DNA of 64,000 nt from Pseudomonas xionganensis (GCF_009763245.1 NZ_WKJZ01000001.1:1318455-1382454), one strand, 5' to 3'; positions 36,641-46,193 are shown, counted from the stretch's first letter. The notes: a model not told the origin generated them from the letters alone. Numbers and translations: made by a program.

Positions 36641-36668
36641 CTTGAAACTCGCACAATCATCCTCATCT
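36641..36668 (+). promoter_or_regulatory. Sigma-32 heat-shock promoter for clpB
   Basis: CTTGAAA (36641-36647) and CCTCATCT (36661-36668) match the sigma-32 boxes CTTGAAA and CCCCATNT with a 13-nt spacer. Both lie 80-105 nt before clpB. Confidence 0.8.
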
Positions 36669-36746
36669 AGTCTTCATCTCGCAGGCTTTCTGTATCAGGC
36701 GCGAATCAGGGCGCCGGCCTGCACTTACCTAGAGGGATGACTCTCC

Positions 36747-39311
36747 ATGCGAATTGACCGTTTAACCAGCAAGCTGCAACTGGCCCTGTCCGATGCCCAA
36801 TCCCTGGCCGTGGGCATGGATCACGCCGCCATCGAACCCTTACATCTGATGCAGGCGCTGCTCGACCAGCAGGGTGGCTCGATCAAACCCTTGCTGATGC
36901 AGGTGGGCTTTGATGTGGCCAGCCTGCGCAAGGCGCTGACCAGGGAGCTGGATCAGCTGGGCAAGATCCAGAGCCCCACGGGCGACGTGAACCTGTCGCA
37001 GGATCTGGCTCGCCTGCTCAATCAGGCCGACCGCCTGTCGCAGCAGAAGGGTGATCAATTTATTTCCAGCGAACTGGTCCTGCTGGCGGCCATGGATGAA
37101 GGCACCAAGCTGGGCAAGCTGCTGCTCGGCCAGGGTGTGAGCAAGAAGGCTCTGGAAAACGCCGTGGCCAACCTGCGCGGCGGCCAGGCGGTGAACGACC
37201 CCAATGTCGAGGAGTCGCGACAGGCCCTGGACAAGTATTGCGTCGACCTGACCAAGCGCGCCGAGGACGGCAAGCTCGATCCGGTGATCGGCCGCGACGA
37301 CGAGATCCGCCGCACCATCCAGGTGCTGCAGCGGCGCACCAAGAACAACCCGGTGCTGATCGGCGAACCCGGCGTGGGCAAGACCGCCATTGCCGAGGGC
37401 CTGGCCCAGCGCATCGTCAACGGCGAAGTGCCCGATGGCCTCAAGGACAAGCGCCTGCTGGCCCTGGACATGGGCGCGCTGATTGCCGGCGCCAAGTTCC
37501 GAGGTGAGTTCGAGGAACGCCTCAAGGCGCTGCTCAATGAGTTGTCCAAGCAGGAAGGGCGCATCATCCTGTTTATCGATGAGCTGCACACCATGGTCGG
37601 CGCCGGCAAGGGCGAGGGCGCCATGGACGCCGGCAATATGCTCAAGCCGGCACTGGCCCGCGGCGAGCTGCACTGCGTGGGCGCCACCACCCTGGACGAA
37701 TACCGCCAGTACATCGAGAAGGACGCGGCCCTGGAGCGGCGCTTCCAGAAGGTATTGGTGGATGAGCCGTCCGAGGAAGACACCATCGCCATCCTCCGTG
37801 GTTTGAAGGAACGCTACGAGGTGCACCACGGTGTGACCATCACCGACGGTGCGATCATCGCCGCGGCCAAGCTCAGCCACCGCTATATCACCGACCGTCA
37901 GCTGCCGGACAAGGCCATCGACCTGATCGACGAGGCCGCCAGCCGCATTCGCATGGAGATCGACTCCAAGCCCGAGGCCCTGGACCGTCTGGATCGCCGC
38001 CTGATTCAGCTGAAGATCGAGCGCGAGGCGCTGAAGAAGGAAGAGGACGAGGCCACCAGGAAGCGTTTTGCCAAGCTGGAGGAAGATATCGCCAAGCTGG
38101 AGCGCGAATACGCCGATCTGGAAGAGATCTGGAAGTCGGAAAAGGCCGAGGTGCAAGGCTCGGCGCAGATCCAGCAGAAGATCGAACAGGCCAAGGCCGA
38201 CCTCGAAGCAGCAAGACGCAAGTCCGATCTGCAGCGCATGGCCGAGCTGCAGTACGGCATCATTCCGGACCTGGAGCGCAGCCTGCAGATGGTCGATCAG
38301 CACGGCAAGAGCGAGAACCAGCTGCTGCGCAACAAGGTCACCGATGAGGAAATCGCCGAGGTGGTGTCCAAGTGGACCGGTATCCCGGTGAGCAAGATGC
38401 TCGAAGGCGAGCGCGACAAGCTGCTGAAGATGGAAGGCCTGCTGCACCAGCGGGTGATCGGCCAGCACGAAGCGGTGGTGGCCGTGGCCAACGCCGTGCG
38501 CCGCTCCCGTGCGGGGCTCGCCGACCCCAACCGGCCGAGCGGCTCGTTCCTCTTCCTCGGCCCCACCGGGGTGGGCAAGACCGAGCTGTGCAAGGCCCTG
38601 GCCGAGTTCCTGTTCGATACAGAAGAAGCGCTGGTGCGCATCGACATGTCCGAGTTTATGGAAAAGCACAGCGTCGCTCGCCTGATCGGCGCCCCGCCCG
38701 GCTATGTCGGCTACGAGGAGGGCGGTTACCTGACCGAGGCGGTGCGCCGCAAACCCTACTCGGTGGTGCTGATGGATGAGGTGGAGAAGGCCCATCCGGA
38801 CGTGTTCAACGTGCTGCTGCAGGTGCTCGAAGACGGTCGCCTGACCGACAGCCATGGCCGCACCGTGGACTTCAAGAACACCGTGATCGTGATGACCTCC
38901 AACCTCGGTTCGGCGCAGATCCAGGAGCTGGTCGGCGACAAGGAAGCCCAGCGCGCGGCGGTAATGGATGCGGTAGGCAGTCACTTCCGCCCCGAGTTCA
39001 TCAACCGGATCGACGAGGTGGTGGTGTTCGAGCCCCTGGGCCGCGAGCAGATCGCCGGTATCGCCACCATCCAGCTGCAGCGTCTGCGCGGGCGTCTGGC
39101 CGAGCGCGAGCTGCGTCTGGAACTGTCCGATGAGGCGCTGGATAAGCTGGTGGCCGTGGGTTACGACCCGGTGTATGGCGCGCGTCCGCTCAAGCGGGCG
39201 ATCCAGCGCTGGATCGAGAACCCCCTGGCCCAGCAGATCCTCGCCGGCAGCTTTGCCCCGGGCGCGGTGGTGCATGCCCAGGTGGAGGGTGAGGAGATCG
39301 TCTTCGTTTAA
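36747..39311 (+). CDS. clpB: ATP-dependent disaggregase ClpB
   Basis: This 854-residue hexameric chaperone pulls proteins out of aggregates together with DnaK. It has an N-terminal Clp repeat domain, AAA-1 with Walker A GEPGVGKT near residue 206, a middle coiled coil (about 400-520) and AAA-2 with GPTGVGKT near residue 605. Length and order match E. coli ClpB (857). ATG 36747 follows AGAGGGATGACTCTCC. A sigma-32 promoter precedes it and a strong hairpin follows. Confidence 0.98.
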   Translation: MRIDRLTSKLQLALSDAQSLAVGMDHAAIEPLHLMQALLDQQGGSIKPLLMQVGFDVASLRKALTRELDQLGKIQSPTGDVNLSQDLARLLNQADRLSQQKGDQFISSELVLLAAMDEGTKLGKLLLGQGVSKKALENAVANLRGGQAVNDPNVEESRQALDKYCVDLTKRAEDGKLDPVIGRDDEIRRTIQVLQRRTKNNPVLIGEPGVGKTAIAEGLAQRIVNGEVPDGLKDKRLLALDMGALIAGAKFRGEFEERLKALLNELSKQEGRIILFIDELHTMVGAGKGEGAMDAGNMLKPALARGELHCVGATTLDEYRQYIEKDAALERRFQKVLVDEPSEEDTIAILRGLKERYEVHHGVTITDGAIIAAAKLSHRYITDRQLPDKAIDLIDEAASRIRMEIDSKPEALDRLDRRLIQLKIEREALKKEEDEATRKRFAKLEEDIAKLEREYADLEEIWKSEKAEVQGSAQIQQKIEQAKADLEAARRKSDLQRMAELQYGIIPDLERSLQMVDQHGKSENQLLRNKVTDEEIAEVVSKWTGIPVSKMLEGERDKLLKMEGLLHQRVIGQHEAVVAVANAVRRSRAGLADPNRPSGSFLFLGPTGVGKTELCKALAEFLFDTEEALVRIDMSEFMEKHSVARLIGAPPGYVGYEEGGYLTEAVRRKPYSVVLMDEVEKAHPDVFNVLLQVLEDGRLTDSHGRTVDFKNTVIVMTSNLGSAQIQELVGDKEAQRAAVMDAVGSHFRPEFINRIDEVVVFEPLGREQIAGIATIQLQRLRGRLAERELRLELSDEALDKLVAVGYDPVYGARPLKRAIQRWIENPLAQQILAGSFAPGAVVHAQVEGEEIVFV

Positions 39312-39327
39312 GTGGCACGCTCTGCTA

Positions 39328-39363
39328 AAACGCCCCGTTCGGTTTGCACCGAACGGGGCGTTT
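39328..39363. terminator. Rho-independent terminator after clpB
   Basis: A 16-bp perfect stem (39328-39343 with 39348-39363, loop TTGC) with a GC-rich core separates clpB from the convergent PilZ gene. Confidence 0.93.
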
Positions 39364-39420
39364 CTGTTTCGGCCTGCTAGAAAGGCTGCGCGCCAGCTTC
39401 GGCGCGAGACGCAACAGCCT

Positions 39421-39756
39421 CTAGAGATGCTGCAGCAGGATATCCAGGGCGGCGGCCTGCTCTTCGCTCAGGTCGATGATATGAAAGCCGGCCCAGCCGT
39501 GCTGGCCATCGGCGCCGGGACGGCTCCACAGGCAGTCGGCCACCAGCTGGATTTCCCCCACACCTTCGATCACCTGTTCGCTGACCAGGCGGCACTCGAC
39601 CAGCTCGTCAGCGGCCAGCGGGGTGTCGCTGAACAGCATAAAACCGTCGCTGGACAGATCCACCACCCGTCCCAGGCGCCTGTGGCTGTGCAGTTCGAAT
39701 ACTTCAATATCCAGGTCGGTGCTGTGCCTGTCGTGCAGGCGACGCTCATCGCTCAT
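39421..39756 (-). CDS. PilZ-domain protein
   Basis: This 111-residue single PilZ domain has RRLHDRHSTDLDIEV near the N-terminus and VVDLSSDGFML, matching RxxxR and DxSxxG, so it should bind c-di-GMP. Its ATG lies inside the end of the DUF1631 gene (ATGA, 4-nt overlap), so the two are coupled and probably act together. This is the second PilZ protein in the window. Confidence 0.88.
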   Translation of the reverse strand: MSDERRLHDRHSTDLDIEVFELHSHRRLGRVVDLSSDGFMLFSDTPLAADELVECRLVSEQVIEGVGEIQLVADCLWSRPGADGQHGWAGFHIIDLSEEQAAALDILLQHL

Positions 39757-42056
39757 GGGGCTTCCTTATGGCTCTCTGGGCTGCGTCCGGTGAAACGCTG
39801 CAATACCCGGTAGATGGCGTGCAGGGCGCGATCCACCAGGGGCGTATTGCGCTCCTCGGTGAGGATGCGGGCCTGGCCCTGCTCCAGTTCCTGGGCTAGC
39901 TGGTTCAGGGCTTTGACCGCCGCGCGCTGGCCGCCGTGATCGACAAACATATAGTTGTGGGTGGTGGGACTGAACCAGGACAGCTTGAGCTGGCGTGGCT
40001 GATTGTTCTCGATAAATTCGAACCAGGTGCCGAACTCGATCCGGGTCAGCGCCTCACGCAGTTGCCGGGCTCGGGCCGAGAGGGCAGGGGACTGGTTGGG
40101 CCTTAGCAGGTGGGCATCTTCACCCAGCATGGCGCCTAGCGGGCTGTCCGCCAATGTGGGGGTGAGTTTGGCGGCCAGCTGGGGTTGTTGGGCCTGAACG
40201 GCGTGCTGGCAGGCCACCAGGTCCTGCAGCAGGCGGCGAATGCCGTCTTCATGGTAACCGCCGAGCAACTGCAGGCCCTTGCGTAGATCCTCCAGCAAGG
40301 CCACGCGCAGGCCCTGCAGACGTTTCTGGCCGGCGCTGTCCAGGGCCGTGCCGCTCCAGGCCAGTTGCTCGGCCACTTCGCAGGCGCGTTGCCATTGTGG
40401 GTGCTGCTCGCCCTGGCGTAGCAGGACAAAGACCAGGACATCAGTCCAGGTCAGTTCCAGAAAGTTGCGGATAATGCTGGGCGGATGGCGCCCTTCAAGG
40501 CACTGGCTGATGACTTCGGTGGCGCGTTGGCGTGCGCCCAGCAACTTGTCGCGGCCCTTGGCCGCCTCCACGGCGCGGCGCTCGCGCAGCTCGACCTTGT
40601 GCCTGAGCGTGGCGACAAAGTCGTCGAACTCCTGCAGCAGGCTGTCGAACAGCTGCAGGTCACCGCTGAAGGCATGGATGATCCGCTCCACCACCCAGTG
40701 CATCTTGCCCAGCAGGCCGCGCTCGTCGCCTTCGCCGCCATAGAGTACGCCGGCCTGGGCCATGGCATTGAGCAGGCGGCGGGCCGGGTGATGGTGTTGG
40801 GTAAACAGCGCCTTGTCCTGCAGGGCGACCTTCAGGTAGGGCGTATGCAGGTGAGAAAGGATGGTCTTGCAGCTGTCCGGGAGATTTTCGTCGTCGAGAA
40901 TAAAGTCGAACAGCATGCCAACCAGGTCGATGACATCGGTTTCCTGTTCGCTCAGTTTTTGCTGGCCCGGGCGGGCGCTGTGGGCTTCTAGTTGCGCTTG
41001 TAGATTGGCCTTGAGGCTTTCTACCTGTTGAGGGTGCTGCAGGTGCTGCGCCAGTTCCTGGGCGGCTTGTTGCTGCAGGCGATCGAGGGCATCGAGCAGC
41101 TCGCTGGCACTGTAGCTATGGGTGGCGCCACTGGGATTGAAGCTGGCCATGCTGCGACTATTGCCCGGTAGCGGGCTGTCCGGTGCGCTCTGGCGGCGCT
41201 CGCTGAGCAGGGCCGCGAGACTGCCCAGCAGCTGGGCCGGATCACTGGGCGGTGGGCCGTTGAGCTCGGGCGCCGGGGCATGCGGCTGGGTAACTGCCGG
41301 TCTCTCGGCTGGCTCGGCCGGGCTGTCGCTGCGGGCTGGGCGGGCCGGGCTGGTGCTGGCTTGCACCCGATATTTCAGGTTGGGCAGGATGCCGGCATCG
41401 ATCAGTTGCTGGTTGAGCTCGATATAGAGCGCATCCAGGCCCTGCATGACATAACGATCAAACAGGCCGTAGAGAATAATCCTGATCCGCAGGGGGAAGG
41501 GCATTGGCGCCAGGCTGTCACGGAAGGCCTGGGCGATGACCTGGGGGCCGAAGGGGTTGCTGTCTTCGCTCAGTTTCTGTCCGTTGTTGAGCAGGGCCAG
41601 ACGCTGCTCCAGGGTGAACAGGGTCTGGGCGCAGCGAGCCTTGACCCGGCTCACCATATGAATGATCTGCAGGCTTTCCTCGTAGTCCTCGTTCTGGACC
41701 AGCGCCATCTGCTCGGCATCCAGTGGTGCGGCGTGAGGGGCGGGCTGCAGGCGGCCTTCAAGAAACGCGTTGAGGTTGTGGGAGATCTTCTGGTGGTAGC
41801 TGCGTTCAATCTGCGGTCGCTGTTTGCGGATCTCGCGCATATTGTCGAAGAACAGATTCTGCAGCTGATTGTTCTCGGCCTTTTCCGCGCATTCGAACAG
41901 GCTGTCGTCGACCTGGCCGAAGACGCGGCCAAGCTGCTCGGCCAGTTTATTCATGACCAACTGGCGGCAACGCTGGACCAGCTCGCCATGGCGGGGCTGG
42001 ATAATACGGTTGGCAAGCTTGTGGGGTGTGTCGGGTGGCGTGCCCTGAGTGCTCAT
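39753..42056 (-). CDS. DUF1631 family protein
   Basis: This 767-residue, mostly helical, soluble protein of the DUF1631 family is often mislabelled thymidine phosphorylase. N-terminal block: KLANRIIQPRHGELVQRCRQLV. The C-terminal part contains GTWFEFIENNQPRQLKLSWF followed by MFVDHGGQRA, resembling a degenerate PilZ-like segment. Its role is unknown. The overlap with a true PilZ gene suggests c-di-GMP-linked regulation. ATG 42056 (MSTQGTPPD) follows AGGACAGG; an upstream frame to 42155 lacks support. Confidence 0.82.
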   Translation of the reverse strand: MSTQGTPPDTPHKLANRIIQPRHGELVQRCRQLVMNKLAEQLGRVFGQVDDSLFECAEKAENNQLQNLFFDNMREIRKQRPQIERSYHQKISHNLNAFLEGRLQPAPHAAPLDAEQMALVQNEDYEESLQIIHMVSRVKARCAQTLFTLEQRLALLNNGQKLSEDSNPFGPQVIAQAFRDSLAPMPFPLRIRIILYGLFDRYVMQGLDALYIELNQQLIDAGILPNLKYRVQASTSPARPARSDSPAEPAERPAVTQPHAPAPELNGPPPSDPAQLLGSLAALLSERRQSAPDSPLPGNSRSMASFNPSGATHSYSASELLDALDRLQQQAAQELAQHLQHPQQVESLKANLQAQLEAHSARPGQQKLSEQETDVIDLVGMLFDFILDDENLPDSCKTILSHLHTPYLKVALQDKALFTQHHHPARRLLNAMAQAGVLYGGEGDERGLLGKMHWVVERIIHAFSGDLQLFDSLLQEFDDFVATLRHKVELRERRAVEAAKGRDKLLGARQRATEVISQCLEGRHPPSIIRNFLELTWTDVLVFVLLRQGEQHPQWQRACEVAEQLAWSGTALDSAGQKRLQGLRVALLEDLRKGLQLLGGYHEDGIRRLLQDLVACQHAVQAQQPQLAAKLTPTLADSPLGAMLGEDAHLLRPNQSPALSARARQLREALTRIEFGTWFEFIENNQPRQLKLSWFSPTTHNYMFVDHGGQRAAVKALNQLAQELEQGQARILTEERNTPLVDRALHAIYRVLQRFTGRSPESHKEAP

Positions 42057-42172
42057 AACCTGTCCTGGGTAAACCTTAGGGTTGGCGCGCCCTGCGCGAG
42101 GCAAGCAACGCTGGTACATATAGCAGCTTGCTTGAAGGCTGCAAATCATTGTCATAAAAGCAATTTAAGGGG

Positions 42173-42200
42173 TTGACAGGGCGTTCTGGAAACGTAAAAT
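42173..42200 (+). promoter_or_regulatory. Sigma-70 promoter of the tRNA operon
   Basis: TTGACA (42173-42178) and TAAAAT (42195-42200) are spaced by 16 nt and followed by GGCGCGCC, a GC-rich discriminator typical of stringently controlled stable-RNA genes. Confidence 0.85.
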
Positions 42201-42264
42201 GGCGCGCCTCTGATACGGGAAACGCTTCACGGCAAAGCCCGCAACAGAGTGAAAGATGCTACGT

Positions 42265-42340
42265 TCCGCGATAGCTCAGTCGGTAGAGCAAATGACTGTT
42301 AATCATTGGGTCCCTGGTTCGAGTCCAGGTCGCGGAGCCA
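42265..42340 (+). tRNA. tRNA-Asn (GTT)
   Basis: This 76-nt cloverleaf with encoded CCA pairs acceptor TCCGCGA with TCGCGGA; anticodon GTT is at 42298-42300 and the T-loop TTCGAGT is canonical. It is the first of three cotranscribed tRNAs. Confidence 0.97.
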
Positions 42341-42350
42341 ATCTTTCCAT

Positions 42351-42427
42351 CGGGGTATAGCGCAGTCCGGTAGCGCGCCTGCTTTGGGAGCAGGATGTCG
42401 GGAGTTCGAATCCCCCTACCCCGACCA
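42351..42427 (+). tRNA. tRNA-Pro (TGG)
   Basis: This 77-nt tRNA has acceptor CGGGGTA, anticodon TGG at 42385-42387, T-loop TTCGAAT and encoded CCA. It lies 10 nt after tRNA-Asn. Confidence 0.97.
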
Positions 42428-42432
42428 TTTCA

Positions 42433-42508
42433 GGGTCGTTAGCTCAGTTGGTAGAGCAGTTGGCTTTTAACCAATTGGTCGTAGGTTCGAATCCTACACG
42501 ACCCACCA
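42433..42508 (+). tRNA. tRNA-Lys (TTT)
   Basis: This 76-nt tRNA has acceptor GGGTCGT pairing with ACGACCC, anticodon TTT at 42466-42468 within CTTTTAA, and encoded CCA. It lies 5 nt after tRNA-Pro and just before a terminator. Confidence 0.97.
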
Positions 42509-42512
42509 ACAC

Positions 42513-42541
42513 AAAAAACCCGCCTAGATGGCGGGTTTTTT
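42513..42541. terminator. Terminator of the tRNA operon
   Basis: AAAAAACCCGCC pairs with GGCGGGTTTTTT around TAGAT. The symmetric A/T tails let it also stop ndh transcripts coming from the other side. Confidence 0.95.
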
Positions 42542-42612
42542 CTTGCCTGAGATTTACTTGCGTACCGCGCCATGCAACAGCGGCCCGCCATTTGGCGGGG
42601 CCGCTGTCAGGT

Positions 42613-43914
42613 TCAGTGCAGCTTGAGGCGCGGCTCGGTGCTGCGCCCGATGCGGTCGGAAAGCATCATCAGCAGGGTGCGGGTCATACCGTACAGGGCG
42701 ATCTGGTGCATGCGGTACAGCGACACATAGAACATGCGCGCCAGCCAGCCCTCCAGCATCACGCTGCCGGTCAGGTTGCCCATCAGGTTGCCCACCGCGG
42801 AGAAGGTCGACAGCGAGATCAGCGAACCGTAGTCGCGGTAGCGATACTCCGGCAGCGGTTTGCCCTCGATGCGCAGCTTCAGCGACTTGGCCAGCATGGA
42901 GGCCTGCTGGTGTGCTGCCTGGGCCCGGGGCGGGACGTTGCGGCCATCTTCGCCGGGTTGCGGGCAGGCGGCGCAGTCACCGAAGGCAAAGATGGCGTCG
43001 TCGCGGGTGGTCTGCAGGGTCGGCCGCACCTGCAGCTGGTTGATGCGGTTGCTTTCCAGGCCATCGATGTCCTTGAGAAAGCCAGGCGCGCGGATGCCGG
43101 CGGCCCACACCTTGAGGCTGGCCGGGATTACCTGGCCCTGGGCGGTGTGCAGGGCGTCACGGGTCACCTGGCTGACTGCCGCGCCGGTGAGCACGGTGAC
43201 GCCGAGCTTTTCCAGAGTCTGGTGCACCGGCTTGCCGATACGCTCGGGCAGGGCCGGCAGGACCCGCGGGCCGGCTTCGATCAGGGTGATGCGCATGTTT
43301 TCCGGGCGGATGCTGTCCAGGCCGTAGGCCGCCAGTTCGTGGGCGGCGTGATGCAGTTCGGCGGCCAGTTCGACCCCGGTGGCGCCGGCCCCGACTATGG
43401 CCACGCTGATCTGCTCGGTGCTGTCGCCCTGGCCGGCGTGGGCGCGCATATAGTGATTGAGCAACTGCTGGTGGAAGCGCTCGGCCTGGGCGCGGGTGTC
43501 GAGGAACAGGCAGTGTTCGGCGGCACCTGCGGTACCGAAGTCATTGGTGGTGCTGCCCACGGCGATCACCAGGCTGTCATAGCCCAGACGGCGCTCGGGC
43601 ATCAGCACTTCGCCCTGCTCATCCAGGGTGGCGGCCAGGGTGATCTCGCGGGCAGCGCGATCCAGGCCACACATGCGCCCCAGCTGGAATTCGAAATGGT
43701 TCCACTTGGCCTGGGCCACGTAGTTCAGTTCGTCTTCCGAGGAGTTCAGCGAGCCGGCTGCCACTTCGTGCAGCAGGGGTTTCCAGATATGGGTCAGGTT
43801 GGCATCAATCAGGGTGATTTGCGCCTGGCCACGTTTACCCAGGGTTCTACCCAGGCGGGTAGCCAACTCCAGGCCGCCGGCGCCGCCGCCGACTATCAGG
43901 ATGCGATGGGACAT
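42613..43914 (-). CDS. ndh: Type II NADH dehydrogenase
   Basis: This 433-residue single-subunit, non-proton-pumping NADH:quinone oxidoreductase is bound to the inner membrane by its C-terminal region. FAD motif ILIVGGGAGGLELA is at the N-terminus; a second Rossmann motif, VAIVGAGATGVELAAEL, near residue 170 binds NADH. FAFGDCAACPQPGE and the YRDYGSLISLS segment are typical. ATG 43914 starts MSHRILIVG. It follows the DUF3094 gene, as PA4538 does. Confidence 0.95.
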   Translation of the reverse strand: MSHRILIVGGGAGGLELATRLGRTLGKRGQAQITLIDANLTHIWKPLLHEVAAGSLNSSEDELNYVAQAKWNHFEFQLGRMCGLDRAAREITLAATLDEQGEVLMPERRLGYDSLVIAVGSTTNDFGTAGAAEHCLFLDTRAQAERFHQQLLNHYMRAHAGQGDSTEQISVAIVGAGATGVELAAELHHAAHELAAYGLDSIRPENMRITLIEAGPRVLPALPERIGKPVHQTLEKLGVTVLTGAAVSQVTRDALHTAQGQVIPASLKVWAAGIRAPGFLKDIDGLESNRINQLQVRPTLQTTRDDAIFAFGDCAACPQPGEDGRNVPPRAQAAHQQASMLAKSLKLRIEGKPLPEYRYRDYGSLISLSTFSAVGNLMGNLTGSVMLEGWLARMFYVSLYRMHQIALYGMTRTLLMMLSDRIGRSTEPRLKLH

Positions 43915-43977
43915 TTGACACTCTCACAAGGCTTTTAGAAAAGCAGGGCGAGCGGTTCTGGGCGAGCGCGAAGCAGC

Positions 43978-44151
43978 TCATAGCACCAGACTGCTCAGAA
44001 GACGGCTCAGCAGGCCCATGCCGATTACCACGACGATGATCAGGGTAAGCAGCAGCCAGACCCGAAACGGCTGGCGTTCAACCTGATGCTGCGGTGCGCT
44101 CAGGTACTGATCTACACGCTGCTGGTCTTCCGGGCTCAGTCGGCTGGTCAT
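43978..44151 (-). CDS. DUF3094 small membrane protein
   Basis: This 57-residue protein has an N-terminal soluble part (MTSRLSPEDQQRVDQYLSAP) followed by QHQVERQPFR. A single hydrophobic helix (VWLLLTLIIVVVIGMGLL) precedes a basic end. The pattern is that of DUF3094 proteins next to ndh in Pseudomonas. ATG 44151 has GAGGT nearby; the gene ends 63 nt before ndh on the same strand, so it is probably cotranscribed. The function is unknown. Confidence 0.85.
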   Translation of the reverse strand: MTSRLSPEDQQRVDQYLSAPQHQVERQPFRVWLLLTLIIVVVIGMGLLSRLLSSLVL

Positions 44152-44220
44152 GCATACCTCGAATGGCGGGCGGGCTTGGGCTTTAGGCTAGGCATTCTAG
44201 CAGGCCCCGGCTCAGGGGGC

Positions 44221-44715
44221 TTACAGGGGTTCGACAGTCAGTTGCTGGTTGAGACGGATGATGCCCCCCTGCAGGACACGTGCGGTGATGCCGCCATGGC
44301 CGCGCATGGCCTGGAAGGTGCCAGGCCCCAGGCGTTCTTCCAGCTTGTGGCAGGGCTGGCACCAGCCGGTGGTTTCCAGTACGGCCTGGCCGATGCGAAA
44401 GCGCCGGCCCTTGAGGCTGAACAGGTTGATCCCGCTGATCGCCAGATTGCGCCGCAGGTCTCTGGGGTGCAGCAAATGTTTGCCCTCACGGCCAAGCAGG
44501 GCATTGATCACCGCCAGATGTTCCCACTGGATCAGCGTGACCTGGCGGGCGTTGCGCGGCCCCGGTCGGCTGTGATCGCCGGTCAGGCCGGCTTCGCGGC
44601 GTGCTTCCACCGCCTCCAGTTCCAGCATCTCGGCGCGCGCCTCCGGGCGCACGCCGATCCAGCGCACCAGGCCCTGTTGCGGCACCGTCGCCAGCAGTTC
44701 CTGCAGCGGGCTCAC
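44221..44715 (-). CDS. MOSC-domain protein
   Basis: This 164-residue single MOSC domain is related to the sulfur-carrier C-terminal domain of molybdenum-cofactor sulfurases. Motifs LRRNLAISGINLFSLKGRRF and the conserved cysteine region TTGWCQPCHKLEE are visible. It may handle molybdenum-bound sulfur or reduce a small N-hydroxylated compound, like YiiM/YcbX. GTG 44715 overlaps the DUF1780 stop (GTGA), so the two are translationally coupled. Confidence 0.86.
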   Translation of the reverse strand: MSPLQELLATVPQQGLVRWIGVRPEARAEMLELEAVEARREAGLTGDHSRPGPRNARQVTLIQWEHLAVINALLGREGKHLLHPRDLRRNLAISGINLFSLKGRRFRIGQAVLETTGWCQPCHKLEERLGPGTFQAMRGHGGITARVLQGGIIRLNQQLTVEPL

Positions 44716-45341
44716 AGGCTGATCCCGATATCGAACAGCAGGGTGCGGCCCAGGTTGGCCCGCAGAAAGTCCGGGGCGTCGGGGTGGGCGAGCAGCACCC
44801 GGGCAAAGGTTGGCCCCACCATCGACAGCGAGCGCCAGCCCTGGCGCAGGTACTCGGTGGGCGGTGGGAAGTGGCTGTTGAAGTCGGCCACTGCCCGTTT
44901 CAGGCTGACAAAGGCGACCAGATCCAGCTCGCCCAGATCCAGGCCGCGTTCGGTGTAGTTGTGCGCCTTCTTGCGCAGGGTCGGCGCCAGGCGCTGCTGC
45001 AGCTCGCCCAGGGGGATGCGCCTGGGCTTGATCTCGCGGCGTACCAGTTGGCTCAGGGAAAAGGCACTGCGCCTGCGCTCCAGCTCGGCGCGCCATTCAT
45101 CATTGAGGCGGCGCCCCTCGTCGAGAACGAAGAACACCTCGAAGTTGGCCTCACGGAACAGCACATCCGGCGGCTCCTGGCCGGCGGCGCTGAAGTCTTC
45201 CAGGCGGTGATGCACGTTGAGGGCCTGCAGCAGGCGCTGGCAGACCCAACGCTCGCGTTCCCATTTGCGCGCATTGGAGAGAAAGGCATTGGCTTGTTCG
45301 GCCTGGTGGGTGAGCAGGCGCAGGTAGTCGGAGTCGTCCAT
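44712..45341 (-). CDS. DUF1780 family protein
   Basis: This 209-residue soluble protein of the DUF1780 family occurs in Pseudomonas; its P. aeruginosa relative (PA4535 as recalled) has a solved structure but no clear role. Blocks: LRLLTHQAEQANAFLSNARK, FEVFFVLDEGRRLNDEWRAE and NLGRTLLFDIGISL. ATG 45341 is chosen, with a GTG at 45347 as alternative; the ribosome site is weak. It overlaps the MOSC gene. Confidence 0.8.
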   Translation of the reverse strand: MDDSDYLRLLTHQAEQANAFLSNARKWERERWVCQRLLQALNVHHRLEDFSAAGQEPPDVLFREANFEVFFVLDEGRRLNDEWRAELERRRSAFSLSQLVRREIKPRRIPLGELQQRLAPTLRKKAHNYTERGLDLGELDLVAFVSLKRAVADFNSHFPPPTEYLRQGWRSLSMVGPTFARVLLAHPDAPDFLRANLGRTLLFDIGISL

Positions 45342-45463
45342 GGCCACAGCTTAGCCCGCAGCCTATGGCCCTGGGTAGGGTTTGATCAGCGTGGCAGCCG
45401 GTCGCATGGGGTTTGCTCAAGGGCGCGCTAGACTGGTTGCCTGTGATTGCTGGAGTCCTGCCG

Positions 45464-46147
45464 ATGATAGGCGCCGAACTGCTGTCCCCTCTCAGCCAAT
45501 GGAGTGCCTGGCTGTTTTATGGGCCGTTGCTGGGCTGGGCGTTATGGCGCACGCCCTGGCTGCAGCTGATCAGCGATGTGCGCCGTCAGCACCTGCTGTT
45601 TGCCACGGTGGTGGGGCTGGTGCTGCTGTGGCTGGTGCGGCGCGATTTCGAGTCGGGACTGTCCTATCACTTTATCGGCATGACCGTGGTGACCCTGCTG
45701 CTGGACTGGCCTCTGGCGATCCTGGCCGGTTTTGCCGCACAGCTGGCGATGGTCGCCCTGGGGCGCCAGGACCTGGCCGCCCTAGGCGTCAACGGCCTGC
45801 TGCTGGTGTTGGTTCCGGTGCTGGTCACCGAGCTCTGTGCGTTGTGGGTGGAGCGGCGGCAGCCGCGCAATCTGTTTGTCTATATCTTCTGCAGCGGCTT
45901 TTTCGCGGCGGCACTGGCAACCCTGGCCAGCCTGTTGCTGGGGCTGGGCATTCTGATGGTCGACGGCATCTGGGGCGCGCCGCCCTGGCTGGCGGATTTT
46001 GTAGGCTACCTGTGGCTGGTGATGTTTCCCGAGGCCTTTATCAACGGCATGCTGGTCACCGCCCTGGTAGTGTTTCAGCCGGGCTGGCTGGAAACCTTCA
46101 ACCGCACCCGCTATCTCTCGGCACCGTGGAAGGATGAGCGCGATTGA
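45464..46147 (+). CDS. CbiM-like ECF transporter permease
   Basis: This 227-residue inner-membrane protein has about seven helices and the CbiM-like pattern HFIGMTVVTLLLDWPLAILAG, with PEAFINGMLVTALVVFQP near the end. Related proteins are energy-coupling-factor permeases for cobalt or nickel, but no ATPase or T-component genes are adjacent, so it may act alone or with distant partners. ATG 45464 has GGAG 8 nt before it; TTG 45413 is an unlikely upstream start. Confidence 0.78.
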   Translation: MIGAELLSPLSQWSAWLFYGPLLGWALWRTPWLQLISDVRRQHLLFATVVGLVLLWLVRRDFESGLSYHFIGMTVVTLLLDWPLAILAGFAAQLAMVALGRQDLAALGVNGLLLVLVPVLVTELCALWVERRQPRNLFVYIFCSGFFAAALATLASLLLGLGILMVDGIWGAPPWLADFVGYLWLVMFPEAFINGMLVTALVVFQPGWLETFNRTRYLSAPWKDERD

Positions 46148-46193
46148 ACGGGGTGATGCCCGGGTGTTCAGCCCTGTGATCGCGGCGCCGGGT

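Noticed and set aside
36840..39275. 811-codon open frame antisense to clpB
   Set aside because: It lies wholly inside clpB on the other strand, has a His/Gln/Leu-rich composition expected from reversed GC-rich coding, and lacks any domain.
41281..42176. 298-codon frame antisense to the DUF1631 gene
   Set aside because: Runs through the DUF1631 start region and the tRNA promoter region; composition is that of a reversed coding strand.
42265..42508. tRNA cluster as a phage or island attachment site
   Set aside because: No integrase and no partial tRNA copy nearby; a normal terminator follows the cluster.
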